In this document: positions 53,290 through 64,000 of the stretch, one piece after another
Layout of the letters: each line of letters starts with the position of its first letter
How positions within the stretch are numbered: position 1 is the first letter of the stretch
Assembly (NCBI GenBank): GCA_008729055.1
Contig: SDUX01000010.1
Span: forward strand, 372,001 to 436,000
Direction: 5' to 3'
From: Pyropia haitanensis
Taxonomy: Eukaryota > Rhodophyta > Bangiophyceae > Bangiales > Bangiaceae
Length of the DNA stretch: 64,000 nucleotides
The notes under the pieces: generated by a model
What the model was told of the DNA's origin: nothing
Databases searched by the model: none
The model's input: only the letters and a program-made list of their open reading frames with translations
Position numbers and translations under genes: made by a program

Positions 53290-54945
53290 ATGCGTGGCCA
53301 CCTGGTCCGTCGTGCGGGCCGGCTGCTCAACGCGCGGCTGCCGGGCGGCGCCCCCCTCGTCGCCGCGCCCGCCCCGCTCCTCCGTGGCGCCGGCCTGCCG
53401 AGCACCCCGGCGGCGGCGCGGCAGCTGCACGTGTCCCCCCCCCTCCATCGCGGTCGGCGGACGCGCGGGGACATGTCCCCGGTGTCGCCCTTTGTCTTTG
53501 GCGAGGCGTCGGCGGAGCGCCCCCCGCCCGCGTCCTTCACCGCCCCGCCACGCCGCCGGCGCGGCGCTTATGACCGTGCCGACGGGCTGCCGGTGCACAC
53601 AAAGGGGCGCGCCGCGGGCGGAAAGGGGCCGGGCATCCCTGCCGCCCGCGCCGCGGACATCTACAAGGCGCTGATGGGGCGCGGCGGGCCGGTGCCAGCG
53701 GCGGCAACGGCGGCGGCGGGGGCGGTAGACGCGGCGGCTGCGGCGCCGGCCACCGCGCCGGCGGCGGGTGCAAAAAAACGGGTGACCGCTGGCGCGGCGG
53801 CGGCGGCGGCGGCGGCCGCCGTCAGCCGCGCCCGCTGGACCGCCACCGTCACCGCCGCCGCGACCGGCGCGGCGTCGGCGGGCGGCAGCGTCGCCGCGGC
53901 TCTGCTGCGCGCGCTCGACGACCGCGCGGCGGCGGCGGCGGTGGCGGCGGGCGCGCACCCCCCCCCCGCCGCGGACGGCTCGGTGCCGCCGTCCCCCCCC
54001 CCCTCCGTCTCGGCGGTTGTCCTCCCACCGACTATCCGCGTCGCGGCGGCGACGGCGGCCGCCCGCGTCGGCGACGCGCCCGCCGCGGCGGCGGCGCTGC
54101 TGCACAACGTGCCGCCGCGGGCGGCGTCGGGCGTCTACCCCGCCGTCGCCGCCTCCATCCTCGCGTCGGCGCACCTGCGCGCGGGCCGCCCCCGGCGGGC
54201 GCTCGACGTGCACCTCGGCGCCGGCGGGACGGACGTGGGCGCCCTCCCCGCCGCGGCGGACGCGTCCGTGTGGGGGCAGGTCATCACCGCGTCCGTGGCG
54301 GGCGGCTGGTGGGCCGAGGCGCGGCGGGCGCTGCGGCTGGCCCGGTCGCGGGGGGTGCGGCCGCTCGCGGAGCGCGTCTACGCCGCCACGCTGTTGCCGC
54401 GGACCGTGGGGCAGCCGCCGCGGGTGGGTGACGAGGCGGCGTGGGCGGCTGACCTGGCCGCCATGATGGCCGCCGATGGGGTGCGGCCGTCGACGCGCAC
54501 GGCGGTGTCGCTGGTGACGTCGCTGTCGCGGGGGGGGTACGTCGACGACGCGGAGCGGGTGGCGGCCAACGCGGGGTTTGACGGCATCCTGTCCGCGGCC
54601 GCGGAGCGGCGACGGGCGGCGGGGGGGGTGGGGGTGGGGGGTGGGGGGGGGGGGGGGGGCGGCGACCCCGACGACGCCATCGCGGTGGGCGACGCCGACG
54701 CGCCGGCGGCGCCGGCAGCGTCGTCGTCGGCGGTGGCGCTGTGGGCGACGCCCATCCCCACCGACGATACGGTGCAGCGCGTGGCGGTGGCGCTGCTGTC
54801 CATCGCCGCCGCGCGGCGGGACACGCGTCGCGGGGCGAGCACCTGGGCCCGCCTCGTCACGGCGGTGGGCACGCCCAACGATCGCGCCGCGGCGTCCTAC
54901 CTGCGGATGCTCGCGTACGGCGTCGTGCCGCCGTGGGCGGTCGCC

Positions 54946-54976
<31 letters not shown>

Positions 54977-55360
54977 GGTCGCCGCCGCCGCCGCCGCCGC
55001 GCGACGAGTCCGCCCCGCCGGCGGCGCTGTGGAACCGCCTCGTCGCGGCCATCGGCGGGCCGGCCGCCCCCGCCGCCCCTGTCGCGGCCGACGCGGTGGC
55101 GGCCGACGCGGCGGCCGACGCGGCGGCGGCCGACGCGGCGGGGGGCGTGGCGGTCGACACGGCCGCGGTAATGGCGGCGGCGACGGCCGTCCTCGACGCG
55201 TTCCCGTGTCCCCCCCCCCCCGCAATGACACGAAACTATGTTGCGCTGCTGGCGCGGTCGGGCTCGCCGCCCGCCGCGATCGCGGCGGTGCTGCCGCGGC
55301 TCTACCCCGCCGCCACGGCGCCGCCCGCCGCGGCGCTCACCCATCTGCTCGCCGCCGTTG

Positions 55361-55391
<31 letters not shown>

Positions 55392-55994
55392 CCCCCCACC
55401 ACCGCCGCCGCCGCGGCCGCCGCCGCCGCCGCCACCCCCACCGACGCCGACGCGGCGGTGGTGCGGTCGTGGGTGGCCGCCGCCGCCGCGGCGCTGCCCG
55501 CCGCGGGCGGCCCCGGGCTGCTGTGCGCCGCGGCGGGCGCGCTCGTCGCGGTGCGCGACGCGCGCGCGGCGGTGGCGCTGCTCGTCGACCACCGCGGGGT
55601 GGGCGTGCCGGGGGCGGGCGGCGGGGGGGGCGGCGGGGAGGAGGGGGGCGGCTTTGACGGCCGCCGCCTGCGGGGGCTCGCCGCCGCTAGGCCGCCGCCG
55701 CCGCCGCCGCCGCTGCCGTCGGGGGCGGCGGCGGCGGCGGACGTGCCGGGCCGCCGCTGGGCGTGTCTGCTGCGGTCCATCGTCGCGGCGGCGCCAGAGG
55801 GGGAGGAGGGGGAGGGGGGGAGGGCGGCGGTCATCAGCGCGCTGCGCGCGGCGGGGTACGGGCCGGCGCTGCGGGAGGCGCTGGGCGAGGGGCGGGGGGG
55901 GAGGGGGGTGGGGGGGGGGAGGGGGGGGGCGGGGGGGCGGGGGGACTCGCGACGGCTGCCGCGGACGATGCAGGGCGTGAACTGGTGGAAGTAG
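53290..55994 (+). CDS. Organelle-targeted PPR-like helical-repeat protein
   Basis: The start ATG at 53290 opens a presequence-like N-terminus (MRGHLVRRAGRLLNARLPGG), basic and without acidic residues, suggesting mitochondrial or plastid import. The body consists of paired helices about 35 residues apart: VYPAVAASILASAHLRAGRP-RRALDVHLG, VWGQVITASVAGGWWAEARR-ALRLARSRGVRPL, MMAADGVRPSTRTAVSLVTS-LSRGGYVDDAERVA and TWARLVTAVGTPNDRAAASY-LRMLAYGVVP. The 'GxxPxxxTxxxLxxxxxxxGxxxxA' pattern fits pentatricopeptide-type RNA-binding repeats. The frame shifts at the C-run near 55390. The C-terminal part continues in another frame (VRSWVAAAAAALPAAGG, RDARAAVALLVDHRGVG, RRWACLLRSIVAAAP) and ends TMQGVNWWK at 55994. 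The RNA target is unknown. Confidence 0.7.
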
Positions 55995-56149
55995 GCGGCG
56001 GCGGCGCCATGTCCGTGACCCGCGGTTGTGTTGGCGCTCTGTATGTACATACCCCGCGGCGGCGCCGCGAACCCCCCGCCGCGCGCGGCGGCAGCGGCGG
56101 CGGCGGCGGCGGCGGCCACGCCCAAACCGGCGGGGCCGCCCGCGTCCCG
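55995..56149. other. Short convergent spacer
   Basis: Only 155 bp separates the stops of the PPR-like gene and SCC3, so the two 3' UTRs probably overlap. Confidence 0.6.
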
Positions 56150-56629
56150 CTAGTCAGTCATGGCGTCCGCGCTGGCCGCCGCGCTGCCGGCCGGCGCGGC
56201 CGCCCCCACGCCGCCGCCCCCCGCGGGCGCGGTCCCCCCCAGCGTCACGCCCTCCATGGGCGTGCCGGCCGAGCGTGCACCCCCCGCCGTCTCCCCGTCG
56301 CTACCGCTGCCGCCGCCACCGCCACCGCCGCCGCTGCCGCCACGGCCGTCGCGGCCAGCGTCGCCCGCACGCAACGCCGACGCCGACGCCGCCTCGGACG
56401 CCGACGCCGACGCCGACGTCGCGGACGCCTCCCCCTCCGTGTCCGCCCCATAGTGCCGCACCGCGACGGGCGTCCGCGCCGACCGGCGCGTGCCGGGCGT
56501 CGCGGGCGGCGGCGGGGCGGCCGGCCGGCCGCCGCCGCCGCCGCGGCGGCGGCGGCGGCGACGGCTCGACGCGCCCCGACGGCGGCGGGCGCCCCACGGC
56601 GCGTCGGCCGACGTGGCGCTCGACGCGCT

Positions 56630-56692
<63 letters not shown>

Positions 56693-56978
56693 CCCGCCGC
56701 CGCTGCTGCTGCCGTCGGCGCTGCTGTGGTCGTCGCTGTCGCTCGGGCCGGCGGCCGGCCGGCGGCGGCGGCGGCCGGCGGGCCGCCGCGCCGACGCGGC
56801 CGCCGCCGCCGCCGCCGCGGCGGCCGCCGGCCGCGGCGGCCGGCCGGCGGCGGCGAGGGCGGGGCGGCCGAGGACGCGCGCGACCGCGTCGTGGAGGGTG
56901 ATGGCCGGGTGTGGCGCGGGCGGCGGCGGGGGGGAGCGGCGGGCGCCCCCCCCGGGCGTGACCGCCGCCGCGGCGGCA

Positions 56979-57024
<46 letters not shown>

Positions 57025-57571
57025 GCGCGCCCGCGGGGGAGGCGAGGAAGGCGGGCAGCAGCGCGGCGGCCAGCGGGGGGGTCAGCCGCGCCGCGAGCGG
57101 CACGCCGACCGTGACGAGCAGGCGCGCGACGCGGTCGCGGGCGGCGCCGTCGGCGGCGGCGGCCGCGTCCGCGCCGCCGTCGCGGCGCGCCGCGTCCGCC
57201 GCGGCCGCGTCGGCCGACACCCCGCCGGCGGGTGGGGTGGCCGGCGGCGCCTCACGGCCGACGCGGCGAACGAGCGCGAGCAGCAGCCGCCCCGCGTCGG
57301 CGGCGACGCCGTCGCCGCCCCCCCCCCCCCCCGCCGCCGCTCCCCCCCCCCACCCCCAGCCGCCGCGGCGGCCCACCCCCCCAGCCGCGCCTGTACAACC
57401 GCGGCGGCGAGGCGGTCGGCGGCGGCGTCCCCGCCGCCCGGCCAGCGCGCGGCCGCGACGAGCGCGTCCACCGCCAGCCGCACCGCCCGGCCGTCGGCCG
57501 CCAGCGCCGTCGCGCGCAGGTACGCGCGCGCCACCGCCGACGCGTCGGCGGCTGGCGCGGCGGTGGCGGCC

Positions 57572-57602
<31 letters not shown>

Positions 57603-57772
57603 GCGCACCGGCGGCGGCGGCGGCGGCGGCGGTGGCCGCCGCCGCCCCCCGCCGGCGGCGGCCCGCGCGCGGGCAGAGGCAGAGGAGGGGCAGGTGCGCG
57701 GCGGTGGGGGGGAGGCCGCCCGACGCGGCCGCCTGCGCGAGCGCCACGACCAGCCGGGTCGGGGTGCCGTCC

Positions 57773-57821
<49 letters not shown>

Positions 57822-58984
57822 CGGCAGCGTCGTTGGTCAGAAAAGTGGCGGCGGTGACGGCGGCGACCGCCGCGACCGCCGCGGCACGCTCGTCGGGCGG
57901 CGGCGTCAGCGCCGCGGCCAGGTCGGTGAGCGTCGCGGCCGCCGTCCCGGCGGGCGCCGCGTCGGCCGCCTCGGCCGCCGCCGCCGCGTGCCGGCCATCG
58001 TCCTCGTCGCCGCCGCCCGCAGGGGGGAACGGGCGGGGGGGGCGGGGGGGGGGTCGACGCCCCCGCCCGTGGCCCCGCCGCCGTCGACCGCGGCGGCGGC
58101 GGCAGCCCCCCCGCTCCGCGCCTCCCCGGCGGCGGCGGCGAGCACGGCGCGCACGCGCTTGGCGAGCGCCGCCACCGCCGCCGCGGCGCGCGCGCCCGTC
58201 GCGAGCACCGCCGCGGCCGCCTCGGCGGCGAGGAGCGCGGCGGCGGCCGGGGGCGGCGGCACGACCCGCCCGCCCCCCCCCCCTGGCGCCCCCCGCCGGC
58301 GGGGGTGGCCGCGACGGCGAGCGCGGCGAGCAGCTCGAGCAGCTCCCCGCGCTGCGCCGCGACCGCCGCGCCGGCCACCGCCTCGCGGCGCAGCGCGGCG
58401 GCGGCGGCGCCGTCGCCGCGCAGGCGGCCGGCGTCGACGAGGCCAACGACGGCGGCGACCGCGGCGTGCAGGCGGGACAGCTCCCACGTGTAGAGCGCCA
58501 CCGCCGACGCGATGGCGGGGGGGGCCAGCGCCGCCCCGTCGGCGGCGGCGGCGCCGCCAGCGGCGGTGGCGGCGGCGGCGGCCGCCGCCGCGGCGGACCA
58601 CTGGACGACCAGCCGCAGCGCCGACAGCACATCGTCGAGCGTGCGCGAGCCGCCGACGGGCGCGTGGGCGGCGAGCGCCGCCACCCGCCGCAGCGCCGCG
58701 GCGAGCCGCGGCGCGACGGCCGGGTCCCGTCGGCCCACCCCCCCCCCGGCCGCCGGGGATCCGTCATCATCACCGTCGCCGCCAGCGTCGGCCGCGGCGG
58801 CGGCCGCGTGGAGCGCGGCGCGCAGGTCCGCGGCGGCGGCCGTCGCCGGCGGCGCGAGCGCGTCCGGCTCCCCCCCGCGAGGCCCGCCAGCGCCGACGCC
58901 GCCGCCGCCAGCACCGCCCCGTCCCCGCCGTGCCGGCCGAGCGCGTCGCGCAGCGCCGCGATGACCGCCGGCCGCGCCGCCGCC

Positions 58985-59029
<45 letters not shown>

Positions 59030-59031
59030 AT

Positions 59032-59063
<32 letters not shown>

Positions 59064-59397
59064 CGCCGTCGGTGGCGGGCCCGAGGCTGTCGGCGAGGAG
59101 GCCCGGCAGGCGCGCGAGCGGCGCCAGCACCGCCGCGTCGGCCTGGAAGTGGGAGAGGAGCGCGGGGAGGGCGGGGACGACGGCGGCGGCCAGGGCGGCG
59201 CGGTCCGCGTCGTCGCCCCGGCCGGCCGCGTCGTCGGCAACGACGCGGTCCGCGGCGGCGGCGAGGAGCCACGCGAGCGACGCTTTTTCCGCGTCGGACA
59301 GCGGCTCGGCGGCGGCAGACGCCTCGGCAGCGGCGGCGGCGGCCGCCGCGGCGGCCGCGGCGGCCGCTGCCGCCGCCCGCCCACGGCCGGGGCGGGC

Positions 59398-59435
<38 letters not shown>

Positions 59436-59582
59436 GCAGCAGCGCCACGTACGCGGCCCAGCAGCGCACCGCCGGCAGGTCCGCCCACACCGCGTCGAGC
59501 AGCCGCGCCGGCCGCACGGGGCCGGCCGTGTCTGGCGGCAGCACCGACACGACCAGCTCGCGCAGGTCGTCGGCGTAGCCGC

Positions 59583-59633
<51 letters not shown>

Positions 59634-59715
59634 TCGCGCCGCCCACTTCGGCGGCCACCGCCGCTGCCGCAGCGGCCGCCGCGGCCATGCCACCCCCACC
59701 ACCCGCGCCCGCCGG

Positions 59716-59754
<39 letters not shown>

Positions 59755-60810
59755 GCCGCCGCCGCGTTGCGCCGCCGCCTCCGCGGCGTCGGCGTCAAAC
59801 TCGGCGGCGATGTACGCGCCCGCCGCGCGGCGCACGCCCGGCGGCGCTGCCGACACGGCGATGCAGTACACCGACGCGGCGAGGCGGTCGTCCTCTGCCG
59901 CCGCCTCGTCGGCGGCGGCGGCGGCGGTGGCGGCGGCAGCGCCCCCCCCGCCGGCGGCGGCGGGCCCGAGGCCCAGCCGGCGGAGCACCGCCGCGAGCCG
60001 CAGCGCCGCCTCGGCCACCCCCGCGTCGACGTCGCGGCCCATCTGGACGACGCGGCCGCCAAAGCGGCTTGCAAACAGGTCCAAGCTGCCCGCCAGGCCC
60101 GGCTCCCGGTACAGGCTGGTGAGCGCGGCGACCGCCGCGCCGCGCACCGCGGGGGCGGGGTCGTTCAGCAGCCAGCCGAGGTACTTTAGGCGCTCGTCCG
60201 ACAGATAGACGGCCGGGTAGGCGGCGGCCCAGCGGCCGAGCGCGGCGGCCGTCGCGACGCGGACGGCCGGCGCCACGTCGCGGTAGCTGGCCTGTACCAC
60301 CCCGCGCCAGACGTGGTCGCCCAGCGAGGCGAGGTCCTTGTCCTTGACCGCCGCGCGGGCGACCTTGCGCCGCATATCGTCGGCGACGGCGGCGCGGCCC
60401 GCCGCGACGGTGGTGGTGGTGGCGCTGCTGGCGACGCTCGCGCTGCCGCTGCCGCTGCCACCGCCGCCGCCGCCGCCGCCGGCCGCCGTCGCGCGGCCGC
60501 GGCGCGCCGCCGCCGCCGCCGCCGCCGCGAGCGACGTCTGCAGCGCGGCGGTGGTCGCCCGCAGCGCGGCGCGGAGCTCCAGGACGCCATCCAGCACCGC
60601 GTACGCGGCGGCGGTGGCGGCCTGCCGCAGCGGCCGGAGGCGGCTGCCAGCAAACGCGACCAGCCAGGCGAGGAGCGTGTCAAACGCGTCGATATCGTAC
60701 AGGACGTCGTCGGGGGCGGTGGTGACCAGCCGCGAGAAAAAGGTCGTGTACGCCGCCGCGTACCGCCGTGCCTGGGCGGTGCGGCGGGAAAAGGGCAGCA
60801 CCGCCCCGCC

Positions 60811-60841
<31 letters not shown>

Positions 60842-61566
60842 CCGCCCGCCGCACACGCGGCCGCCAGCGCGGCGGTGAGCTCGACGGCCGTGTCGGCGGG
60901 CGCGTCGGCGACGACGGCGGCGGCCGACACGGCCGCCGCGGCCACGACGGGCGCGGCCGCCGCCAGCGGCACCGCCGAGCGGGCGACGAGCGTCAGCACC
61001 CGCGCGACCGACCCGGGCCCGTCCTCGCCAATGCGGCCGTGCCAGTCGGCCGCGACGGTCGACAGCGTCGCGGGGCGGCGGAGGAGGATGCCAAACAGGG
61101 GGCCATCGCCGTCAACGTCGCCGTCGCTGTCGCCGTCGCCGCCGCTGCCGTCGCCGGTGGCGGCGCCATCGTCGTCGGCGTCGTCGGCGCTGGCGCTGGC
61201 CGACGGGAGGAAGAGGTCGTCGGGCTCGGCCGCGGGCGTGCCGTCGTCGGCGCCATCGACAGACGCGGTGCCGGGCGTCGTGGCGGGCGCGCCAGACGGC
61301 GCGGCGGAGGAGCTGGGGGTCGCCGCCGCCGCCGCCGCGGCGACAGCGGGCGTGCGGGGGGTGGCGGCGGCCGCCGCCGCTGCCGCCGCGGCCGCCGCCC
61401 GGCCGCCACTGGCGCGGGCGGGCGACCGCGCAACGGCGCGGCGCGGGGGGGGCCGGACGGGCCGAATCTCATCTTGACTCTCTTCCAGCGGTGGGGGGGT
61501 GGCGGCGGCGCCACGCTTGCGGCCAGACGATGCGGGGGATGACGCCCCAGCGGGAGGCGTCGCGCC

Positions 61567-61604
<38 letters not shown>

Positions 61605-61884
61605 CGTCGCCGCCGGCCGGCCGGTCGGGGAGGCCACCGCCGCCGCGGGCCGCGGCGCGGGTGCGGCGGCCACCAGGCGCACCGGCAGTGGCATCAGCGG
61701 CGGCCCGGGCGGGCCGGCGGGCGGGCGTGGCGCGCCCGCCGCCGCGTGTCGCCGGCGCCGCCGGCGCCGCCGGCCCAGCCGCCGCGGCGGCCGCGGTCGA
61801 CGACGCCCGGGTCGGCGACGCCGCCGCGGCGGCAGCGACGGACGGAGCAGCCGCCTGGCCGGCACGGCGAGTGACAGGCGGCAT
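56150..61884 (-). CDS. SCC3: Cohesin subunit SCC3/STAG
   Basis: SCC3/STAG is the HEAT-repeat cohesin subunit that binds the kleisin and DNA. The start at 61884 (MPPVTRRAGQ) is followed by a basic, disordered N-terminus. Conserved blocks: GPLFGILLRRPATLSTVAAD (like SPLFELIKNRPSCLQSVVDDW in animals), then the STAG region DVLYDIDAFDTLLAWLVAFA with RLRPLRQAATAAAYAVLDGV, then the stromalin conserved domain: WRGVVQASYRDVAPAVRVAT, AYPAVYLSDERLKYLGWLLN, LTSLYREPGLAGSLDLFASR and FGGRVVQMGRDVDAGVAEAA. HEAT-like Ala-rich helices follow. Frame changes coincide with C-runs near 58875, 58275, 58040 and 57330; the last frame ends SADAMTD at 56150. If joined, the protein is about 1900 residues, longer than the usual 1100-1250 because of Ala/Gly inserts. 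Confidence 0.88.
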
Positions 61885-63304
61885 TGGTGGGGGGAGGGGG
61901 GGGGGGAGACAACGGGGACGTCCGCGCGTCCAGCGTCGGCGGCTCCGCGGGCGCGGTCGCCAGCGCCGACGCGCGAGGCCAGCTGGCACGCGCGCGTGCC
62001 GAGTCACCAGCGGGCCCGTTTCGGTTGCACTCGCATCGCGTTGTGGCGCCAAGCCGGATTGGACGGAAACGGCCGACAGTCAAGTCGCTGGAAATGGTCA
62101 ATGGTCCGAAGAAAGACACAACGGCTGCGTGACAAGTGCACACAGCACAGACATTACAACACGGATAATCTCACAGCTTGAGCTTGTATTCATCTGGGTA
62201 CTCCCTCGGGCCGCGTCTCCCACTCAGTCTTTGGCATCCTGACAACTGACACATGGGGGCGAATCTCTCGTGCAGAATCGTGCAACACCCCCTTTTTATT
62301 GGGCAACGAGGACCCCTCCCGCCCCACGCCCGTGGCCCCACGGAGACGGGCTGCCAGCGCGCAGGCCCAGCCTGGTTGCCGCACACCGCACAATCCATGT
62401 TCCGAAAGATGCACACGCAGCACCAACGTGGGGGGGGCGGGGGAGGAGGGCCTCGGTCCCGCCGTCTCGCTTTGTTGCGGACGCCGTGGCACGCGGGGAC
62501 ACGGCCGCCGGCGGCGGCTGCGACGTGGTGGCGGAAGCACCGCCTCTCTCCACCGCGACGCCCTGCGCCCTGCGGGCCGCCTCGTGCTGGGCGCGTCCTC
62601 TGCGCCGCCACCCCCGCCGCCGCCCGCCGCGCCCTCCCCACCCTTACGTCCGTCCTCTCCCCCCCCCCCCGCGTCCCCGCCGACGGTGTGTTGGCGAGGG
62701 CGTGTGGGTGAGGGCGTGGCGGTCAGGGAGGGGGGTGCTGCGGTGGGCGGGGCCTCGCTCGGGCGCGTGCGTTTTGGGGGGGGGTGGTGCTGGGGGGAGG
62801 GGGACGTCCTTGGCCCCCCGCCGTGGCGGTGCGCGCCGCCGCATTGTCGCGGCCGGCCGTTGTGGCATGGCCGCACCGCACGACGCATGCTGCTGCGTTG
62901 CGGACGACGACCTCTCCCGTGCGGCGTTGGAGCCTGGTGAAGCGAAGGCCGCCGTGGCAGCGTCCGCGGTTGCGGGGGTGGCGGTTTCCGCTTTGGCGGC
63001 GGTCCCGGCGCGGCTGTTGTGCGCCCATTAGGCGCGGGTGAGGCGGTGGTGGTGGTGCCGCAGGCGTTGCTCGGTGGGGGGGGTGGGGGGGAGGGGGGGG
63101 GGGAGGCTTGTGGCTGCACAGAGGACGGGCTGGTTTGTGTCTGGGGTTCTCGGTGCTTGGGTGGGCGGGGAGGGGGGGCGGGGGCGGGGGCTGGCGCAGC
63201 GGGACGCGGGTCGGGGTGGTCTCCGGTGGGCCCTCGCTTGGTTTTCATTTCCTTGTTCCCCGTCGCGGCTCGTGCGGGTCCCGGTGGGGGCTGACGGGCT
63301 TTTG
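61885..63304. promoter_or_regulatory. Divergent intergenic region, SCC3 and EF-hand gene
   Basis: About 1.4 kb. 62090-62420 is moderate GC; the rest is GC-rich with G-runs (62775-62810, 63070-63105). Frames on both strands are compositional only. It presumably holds both promoters. Confidence 0.45.
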
Positions 63305-64000
63305 ATGGGGAACTCCCATGGCGCCCCCGTGTGCGACCCCGTTGGCGGCAAGGAGCTGAGCACCGTGTTTAGCGAGCTGGACTCGGAGCACCATGGCTGG
63401 CTGACGCTCCGGGAGCTACTCGCGGCCTCCTCCGTCCCCGGCCTGGTCATGCCCCACTCCCTCCCCGTGCTCTACTATTTTGACACGGAGCACGATGGCA
63501 ACCTGACGCGCGAGGAGTTTGTCGCCCTCGTCCAGTACTGCCACTCGGAGAAGGTCAAGGCGGAGGCGGAGCTGCTGCGGGATAAGCGCTTCCGGGACTT
63601 GATCGCGACGGCGTCGGCGGGGGGTGTGAAGGACTGCTCCGTATCGGGGCGCTCGTCGTTTCGGCGGTTCAGCTCCTACTCGAACGTGCGGTCGGTGTAT
63701 GCCCGGTCGGCGAGCGCGTCCCACACCGACTCGGACGTGGAGGCGGGCTCCCAGGGCCTGTCGGGTCTGAGCCTGGGGGACGGTGGCAGCGGCCGCTTGG
63801 CGCAGTCGGGCAGCGCGGGTATGGGCGACCTGGGGGCGTGCAGCAGCGGCAGCATGCCGCCGCGGGCGCCATCGGGCGTGTCGTTGCCGCCGGGCGCGCC
63901 GCGGCCGGGGGCGGCGGGCGACGGCCCCACTGCGCAGCGTTGCCCGAGCATTGCGGCGCTCTCTTCTGCGGCCTCGTATGGGCGAAGCGAGTCACGCTTG
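63305..64000 (+). CDS. EF-hand calcium-binding protein (3' truncated by window edge)
   Basis: The ATG at 63305 opens a frame that continues to the edge without a stop (232 codons). The N-terminus MGNSHGAPV could be N-myristoylated at Gly2, though position 6 is Gly rather than Ser/Thr. Two adjacent EF-hands are visible: loop DSEHHGWLTLRE (about residues 26-37) preceded by KELSTVFSEL, and loop DTEHDGNLTREE (about 60-71) preceded by LPVLYYF and followed by FVALVQYCHSEKVKAEAEL. Both loops have Asp at 1, Gly at 6 and Glu at 12, so both should bind calcium. A Ser/Gly/Ala-rich region follows (SVSGRSSFRRFSSYSNVRSV). The rest of the protein lies outside the window; a larger multidomain protein is possible. 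Confidence 0.8.
   Translation, partial: MGNSHGAPVCDPVGGKELSTVFSELDSEHHGWLTLRELLAASSVPGLVMPHSLPVLYYFDTEHDGNLTREEFVALVQYCHSEKVKAEAELLRDKRFRDLIATASAGGVKDCSVSGRSSFRRFSSYSNVRSVYARSASASHTDSDVEAGSQGLSGLSLGDGGSGRLAQSGSAGMGDLGACSSGSMPPRAPSGVSLPPGAPRPGAAGDGPTAQRCPSIAALSSAASYGRSESRL

Noticed and set aside
1..64000. CRISPR arrays, rRNA genes, bacterial operons or organelle genome segments
   Set aside because: No regularly spaced short repeats with unique spacers, no rRNA-like conserved blocks, no Shine-Dalgarno-organised operons. Gene content is nuclear eukaryotic.

Overview
The window looks like nuclear DNA of a red alga of the Porphyra/Pyropia (Bangiophyceae) type. The reasons are extreme GC content with long C/G homopolymers, compact mostly intron-poor genes on both strands, spliceosomal GT-AG introns where they can be seen, a nucleus-encoded plastid-type protein (DUF2854 family), and long Ala/Gly/Arg-rich insertions in otherwise ordinary eukaryotic housekeeping proteins. 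The species assignment is inference; the eukaryotic (algal/plant) nature is well supported by the genes.

Layout, left to right: an intron-containing tRNA gene (585-706, probably His-GTG); SLX1-type GIY-YIG nuclease (+, to 6161); an eIF4B/eIF4H-like RRM protein (+, 7220-8728); a TPLATE/TSET-complex homologue (-, 14442-9777); a long low-complexity intergenic stretch; an unrecognised protein with a helical-bundle-like centre and C-terminal coiled coil (+, 18278-19840); a small polytopic membrane protein (+, 20935-21695); the Brix protein RPF1 (+, 22344-23870); organellar phenylalanyl-tRNA synthetase (-, 25866-24153); a huge fold-back element (26147-37823); Gemin2 (+, 38130-39791); a DUF2854 plastid protein (-, 41010-40219); a secreted GMC oxidoreductase (-, 44628-42937); a palindromic minisatellite (45285-46825); exportin-1/XPO1 (-, 52124-48388, two exons); an organelle-targeted PPR-like protein (+, 53290-55994); the cohesin subunit SCC3/STAG (-, 61884-56150); and an N-terminally complete EF-hand protein running off the right edge (+, 63305 onward).

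The genes are not an operon or pathway; they are unrelated housekeeping loci (translation, ribosome assembly, snRNP assembly, nuclear export, sister-chromatid cohesion, DNA repair, endocytosis). The most unusual part is 26.1-37.8 kb. It has 19-bp terminal inverted repeats flanked by ATG/ATG, mirrored sets of three GTATAC motifs just inside each end, a diverged giant palindrome with its axis near 29978, and a 5391-bp tandem duplication of most of the element with one mismatch found by eye. No transposase is visible. It sits between the divergent PheRS and Gemin2 genes.

A second window-wide pattern is that conserved protein blocks in at least six genes jump reading frame exactly at poly-C/poly-G runs. 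This suggests homopolymer-length errors in the assembly, or true variability, so coordinates of these genes are outer limits rather than one clean frame.
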